Source: Saxidomus purpurata
Taxonomy: Eukaryota; Mollusca; Bivalvia; Venerida; Veneridae
Direction: 5' to 3'
DNA: 64,000 nt
Assembly (NCBI GenBank): GCA_022818135.1
Contig: JAFMSR010000017.1
Location: 7,545,533-7,609,532 of the forward strand
Part shown: positions 59,981-64,000 of the stretch, piece by piece
Numbering within the stretch: the stretch's first letter is position 1
Layout: the number at the start of each line of letters is the position of its first letter
Translations under genes and position numbers: made by a program
Notes under the pieces: generated by a model
The model's database searches: none
The model's input: the letters and a program-made list of their open reading frames with translations, nothing else
What the model was told of the DNA's origin: nothing

Positions 59981-60081
59981 TCTGACGGACGAATGCTCCT
60001 TATTCTGGGGTTCATCGTAGGAAGCGTTGGACTACTTATGGTAGGGCCTTCACCTGTTTTTGGATTTGAAACCCATTTTTA
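59981..60081 (+). CDS. SLC18B1-like exon g
   Basis: The exon is 101 nt between gtactcag and gtaagt. It encodes SDGRMLLILGFIVGSVGLLM and VGPSPVFGFETHF, corresponding to TM9 and the following loop. Two bases carry over, and join exon h to give a tyrosine codon. Confidence 0.92.
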
Positions 60082-61565
60082 GTAAGTATGTCTATTTCTG
60101 TCAACAATCTAGTTGTTTTTTTGTTAGTGTGCACCGGCTTGATATTCCTTTCGGAGACAGAAGATGGTAATGAGATCGGTTGATTATTCATACAATATTA
60201 TGTTATTGCAGAATGTTAACCTAGAATTTGGTTCCGTTTCAGTATATTTATGTTTTAAAATAGTTACATCCTTCCCTAAAGTATCACTGAAATAAAGTCA
60301 TGTAACAAACCATACTTCAGGTGCATGTAGTTGTTGGCCCTAGCTTAAATCTTATTTGTTGCACAGAGTAAGTACAGCAATAAAGTTTGGATGATCAATG
60401 GCAAAATTGCAATTGTAATTTGAAACCTTTGAGACCAGCATAAACCGGGATTAGCCTTCACAGCCTTGCAATCTGATCTTAATCAATATTGTTCGCTTAT
60501 ATATCACAAACCAATTGAGCAACATTATCGAACCAGGAACTCTAGTTGTGACACGCCTTAATGTCTTTAGGTGGCACTCCACACTTTTTAGCCACAAATT
60601 CGAATTGGTCAGGGGTAATTTTATAAAGTTTAGAGATATAAGGAAATTAAACAGCCCTGTGAACTTTAAATCAATTTTAAGTGCCAGATTTTGTTGTTTG
60701 AGTTTTATTTTGCATGTTTGCAAATGCGAAAACATGGGTCTGGAAAGCCAGTGCAGAGATGACATGCGCAGATGGTGACATTTTGTAAACAAGTGAAAAT
60801 CAGCTCTACAGCTTAGAAAATCAAGCTTTTTACAGGGGTTACATACTTTTACTGCTTGCAAAAAAATATTTTCGTGCTTAAGCACCTTGTTCAATGTGTT
60901 TGTTTACTTATCTAGATAGTCTGCAAGCCAGAAACAGTGTCACCTAGTGTGAATTATTTGCAGGTAATTTTGTACAGGTTCGGAAAATAGGGCTAGAATG
61001 GTCTCAGACTGCAGTGAATTCTGGCCTCCGACGGTATAAATAGGAACTAAAATTTTCAGGAAAGAAAGGCAGTTCAGACTACCGAATTGTATTAATACGT
61101 TCACACTGGCAATGTGTTCACAGTGAAACACTTATTCTATTTTCAGGTTCACAGGTTGTTCATATGTGATAGGCCTACTTTGTTGGTGTCGCTCGAACAA
61201 AGCCGAGGGCTGAAATAAGTGTGGAGTGCTAACGTAGGCACAATACAGGGTTTTCCAACTTCTGCGCATGCGTGACATTAACGGAAATCGACCGTATTAT
61301 CAACTGAGGGGGCAGTTACACGCCACTGTGTAGGCGATATATACTGATATATTGATCTGTCATTTATATTTGTTTTATAAAACACTTTATCCATAATGTA
61401 CAAATTAGTTCGTGCTTTAAAAAGCACAAACTACGATTCAATATTATACATTATAACAATATAAGCATTAAGCCCTTTTATTCAGATATAACAATACATA
61501 AAATGCATGTACATAATACAAATTTACCAATTAGATATGTTTTTTAATGTCTTGGTTCTTTTCAG
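60082..61565. other. SLC18B1-like intron g, nothing coding seen
   Basis: This is the second-longest intron in view, about 1.48 kb. No exon fits in phase. It holds no clear repeat apart from a short palindrome (gtgctttaaaaagcac) at 61413-61428. Confidence 0.5.
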
Positions 61566-61661
61566 TAAACTGTGGTTGACTGTGTTGTCTTTAGTCGCAA
61601 TCGGTCTGTGTAACAGCATGACGATAATACCGTCTTATAGTGTCTACAATGCAATTTTAGG
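61566..61661 (+). CDS. SLC18B1-like exon h
   Basis: The exon is 96 nt between ttttcag and gtaata. It encodes KLWLTVLSLVAIGLCNSMTI and IPSYSVYNAIL, corresponding to TM10. The SMTIIPSY run matches the SLC18B1 'GMSIIPT' segment. Confidence 0.92.
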
Positions 61662-61912
61662 GTAATATATGTTCCTTGCATTCCTTAGTCTTATGCATTT
61701 TAGATGGTGTATGCAGATATCATTCCTGTTTCTAATGTATCTAATTAATGTTGGTATTTTAAAATGATGTGACTGTTTGTTTATTCTTCATGTGTACATC
61801 TTTGAAAAAAACTGTCTAAAATGCTTTGATGTACTTGAATATCAGTTTGGCTACCGTGATTTCGTTCAGCTAACATAGGTTGATATGCCATTACGGTCTC
61901 ATTTAATTCCAG

Positions 61913-61987
61913 AGACATTGGTTATCCTCATGACACAAAGACTTACGGAATTGTTTCAGGACTTTGGATTTCTATGTTTGCATTAGG
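61913..61987 (+). CDS. SLC18B1-like exon i
   Basis: The exon is 75 nt between aattccag and gtaatc. It encodes DIGYPHDTKTYGIVSGLWIS and MFALG, the start of TM11 with the conserved VSGL motif. Confidence 0.9.
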
Positions 61988-62087
61988 GTAATCAGGCTAA
62001 TTTATTTATACCTTGCCTCAGAATGATATGTGTTTATAGTTTTGCTGTAAATACGTGTCATAGGTGAGTAAAATGTGCAACTTAACC

Positions 62088-62145
62088 GGGACTCGAACCC
62101 AGAACCCTTCGCTTACATGATTAATGCTCTTTCGATTGACCTTTC
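62088..62145 (-). repeat. tRNA-derived SINE head
   Basis: On the minus strand, ggtcaatcgaaagagc (A box) and gggttcgagtccc (B box) lie about 40 bp apart in the intron between exons i and j. Confidence 0.6.
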
Positions 62146-62304
62146 CAACCGCTTTTACATTTATCTCCCAAAATTGTGACAGATACGCCTGCGAAACTGG
62201 AATTTTGCAGGGTTACATTTGGCGCCTAACATGAGACCGTGTCAGAAATGCTTGGTCAATCTAAAGACGCTTGCAATGTTAATTTAACTGTTATTACCCT
62301 CAGT

Positions 62305-62370
62305 GCTCGAGCATGATTCGAACTTGAGACGTTCGGTAGGATAAGTAGACACTTTACCATGTCGCCACTA
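62305..62370 (-). repeat. second tRNA-derived SINE head
   Basis: On the minus strand, gtggcgacatggtaaagt (A box) and aagttcgaatc (B box), same orientation as the head at 62088 and about 210 bp away. Confidence 0.55.
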
Positions 62371-62585
62371 AAGCTTAATGGTCGTACTATACATTATTTA
62401 TTTTTTATATCATATACCTGTCACAAATACTTAATCCTGATTGGCAGATAGCGCTAACGTGCCGGGTCTGCAAAAGTATGTGTAGACCTGGAAATGATGT
62501 GTAGAACTTCACGGATTTCAAGACGTCATTTCTGTAATATTTTCGTGTAATTTTCACTACTTTTTATGAGGTATACGACATAATA

Positions 62586-62725
62586 ATTATAGACTAATTT
62601 TGAGGTCAATATATAGTTTTGCGGACCTGTAAAAGAATGATATTGACCTCGGACTTTGTCCTCGCTCAATCTCACTTTTAACAGGTCCGCAAAACTATAT
62701 ATTGACCTCAAAAGTAGTCTATAAT
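62586..62725. mobile_element. foldback element with 45-bp arms
   Basis: The left arm 62586-62630 begins attatagactaattttgagg. The right arm 62681-62725 is its reverse complement over 45 bases with a single mismatch. The loop is 50 bp and contains another attgacctc. It lies in the intron between exons i and j. This is either a short foldback/MITE element or a hairpin formed by inverted duplication. Confidence 0.85.
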
Positions 62726-63481
62726 TGTATAGTATAGCTCAGTTTTGCTATGTAGCCACCCGTCACTCTCAGGGAAACCGCCTCACAGTAACATCACTCC
62801 ATATACTCGATACATCAACGATCTAATCTTTACTTTTCAATTATTTTCGAACATACATAAAAACATAAAAAAATATATATATATCTGCTCAGGAGCAAGA
62901 AAATTCTAGGTGTTACATGTACGTTTACGTACCACATATGTTTGACTAAACTACCACCTATATCTTTGCAACATTTCTACGACAGCTATCAGTACGTGTG
63001 GGCAAATATAGTAAAATTATGATCTCTTCTTCGGGAGTCATCCTCATAAATTAGCCATAATATACCCATTGACAAGCTGCACAATTTGAAGTTAGCTTAA
63101 AATTGCTCCATTTTGGTGATGCCACCCTAGTCATATTTCTATTTTTATTTAACAGGGCGTTAATTTACTATTAAGTTTTGTTATCAAAACTAAGAAATAG
63201 AAAATAATAAAACAGTAGTATCTTTCCATTCTTATCCATTTCTATGTATGCATTGTACATTTTGGGAATCAGTATGTTTAAGCTAAACAAAGAAATTTTA
63301 CTTTGCTAGTTACTAGGTCTTTCAGCCAATAGTTTTATAAATTAGTAAATCGAGGTGTTTTTGTTCTGAAATGGCTTCCACAGGAAGTCGTGAAAGTACA
63401 ATGCATGAAATATAATAACACCGCCTTATGTCCTTATGTGTCAATAACTGAGTTTTCCTGGCAGATTTCTTCATTTTTTAG

Positions 63482-63575
63482 GAGTTTTGCAGGGCCAATA
63501 ATAGGCGGTTTTTTGTGTGATTTAGTCGGGTTTAACTGGATGTCAACATGGTTTGGCGTGACAAGTATTTGTGTT
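63482..63575 (+). CDS. SLC18B1-like exon j
   Basis: The exon is 94 nt after acceptor ttttttag and before gtaagt. It completes a glycine codon and encodes SFAGPIIGGFLCDLVGFNWM and STWFGVTSICV: the end of TM11 and most of TM12. The next exon in phase begins at 63993. Confidence 0.9.
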
Positions 63576-63992
63576 GTAAGTAAGTTACAGAATCACCAAA
63601 TGTATCTACTGTTTTTGAAGAGTTTCCGTCTAAATTACAAACTAAAATCATTCATATCAATATAATATTGCATTTCTCTAAAACATTTGATTTAGTATAG
63701 TGTCCATATTGTATGTAACAATCTTAATCAAAATTCAGAGTACATTGTAGTAAAATGTCATCGTGTAAAATGCCGCATTTGAGAATAGTTTGCTGTGTCC
63801 GATCCTTAAACCAGTTAAACGTAACTGATATACTTGGGTTCGTTAGATCCTGAAATTATTCGCTGGATAGCTTTCTCAAATGGGAACCGAACCAAACGGG
63901 CTGAAGGGTGCATGTGATATTGAGTAAAGGTCTTTAACTACTCTGCTACGAACTTTACAGTGTACTTAGCTTAATTGTTGTATTTATTTCAG

Positions 63993-64000
63993 GTGTTGTA
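63993..64000 (+). CDS. SLC18B1-like exon k, first bases only
   Basis: An acceptor (tatttatttcag) ends at 63992. The eight bases that remain fit phase 0 after exon j. The exon runs off the window. Confidence 0.5.

Larger units (their letters stand above)
56335..64000 (+). other. MFS transporter gene, SLC18B1-like (partial, 11 exons seen)
   Basis: Ten exons, plus the start of an eleventh, splice in consistent phase to about 334 residues. The product matches SLC18B1, the vesicular amine (polyamine) transporter relative of VMAT/VAChT in the major facilitator superfamily. Landmarks run in order: FVSGGCTILFG, HGNIATAL, GIGEVFTGIGLAPALGGFLY, GPTLEPHV, APIVGRVADK + ISDGRMLLILG (an MFS motif-A-like loop), SMTIIPSY, YGIVSGLWISMFALGSFAGP and IIGGFLCDLVGFNW. 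The N-terminal two helices are not found upstream and the C-terminus lies beyond the window. Exons are 63-160 nt; introns range from 251 to about 1500 bp. Function in this animal is inferred from family only; the substrate is unknown. Confidence 0.85.

Overview
The window looks like assembled nuclear DNA from a marine mollusc, most likely a bivalve. Genes are split by introns with GT/AG borders, the DNA is AT-rich, and it is crowded with short non-autonomous transposons, tRNA-derived SINEs, minisatellites and the 'gaccttgacc' type of satellite that I associate with clam genomes. The organism is an inference; nothing here names a species.

Layout. (1) 1-2822: 3' half of a BEL/Pao LTR retrotransposon, with RNase H, integrase and a 183-bp 3' LTR; pol is broken by one in-frame stop. 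(2) 2823-12374: a Toll-like receptor (TLR) locus made of two diverged tandem copies. The first copy holds an intact single-exon TLR of 743 residues (5049-7280). The second keeps its 5' flank and first 36 codons and then runs into an assembly gap. (3) 12375-12874 and 44278-44777: two gaps of exactly 500 N. (4) 12875-44277: a 31.4-kb contig with four minus-strand exons of a TMCC-family (transmembrane and coiled-coil) gene, from an ATG exon at 36523 down to 16575. Its introns hold a 5.08-kb element with perfect 28-bp inverted ends, several tandem-repeat transposons and minisatellites. (5) 44778-45065: a third copy of the TLR 3'-flank module. (6) 46041-53845: a 55-bp satellite of about 66 units, split by a 4.15-kb insertion that carries a frameshifted LINE RNase H domain. 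(7) 56335-64000: ten plus-strand exons, and the start of an eleventh, of an MFS transporter most like SLC18B1.

The most important observation concerns the assembly. The TLR copy cut at 12374 and the TLR 3' flank that begins at 44778 fit together as one broken gene, while the contig between them carries a gene whose C-terminal exons are absent from the 12 kb on its 3' side. I infer that the 31.4-kb contig is misplaced. The TLR, TMCC and SLC18B1-like genes show no sign of working together as a unit.

The most unusual single features are the 28-bp TIR element, the 45-bp-arm foldback in an SLC18B1 intron, a minisatellite apparently derived from a splice acceptor, and the stop-free 55-bp satellite.
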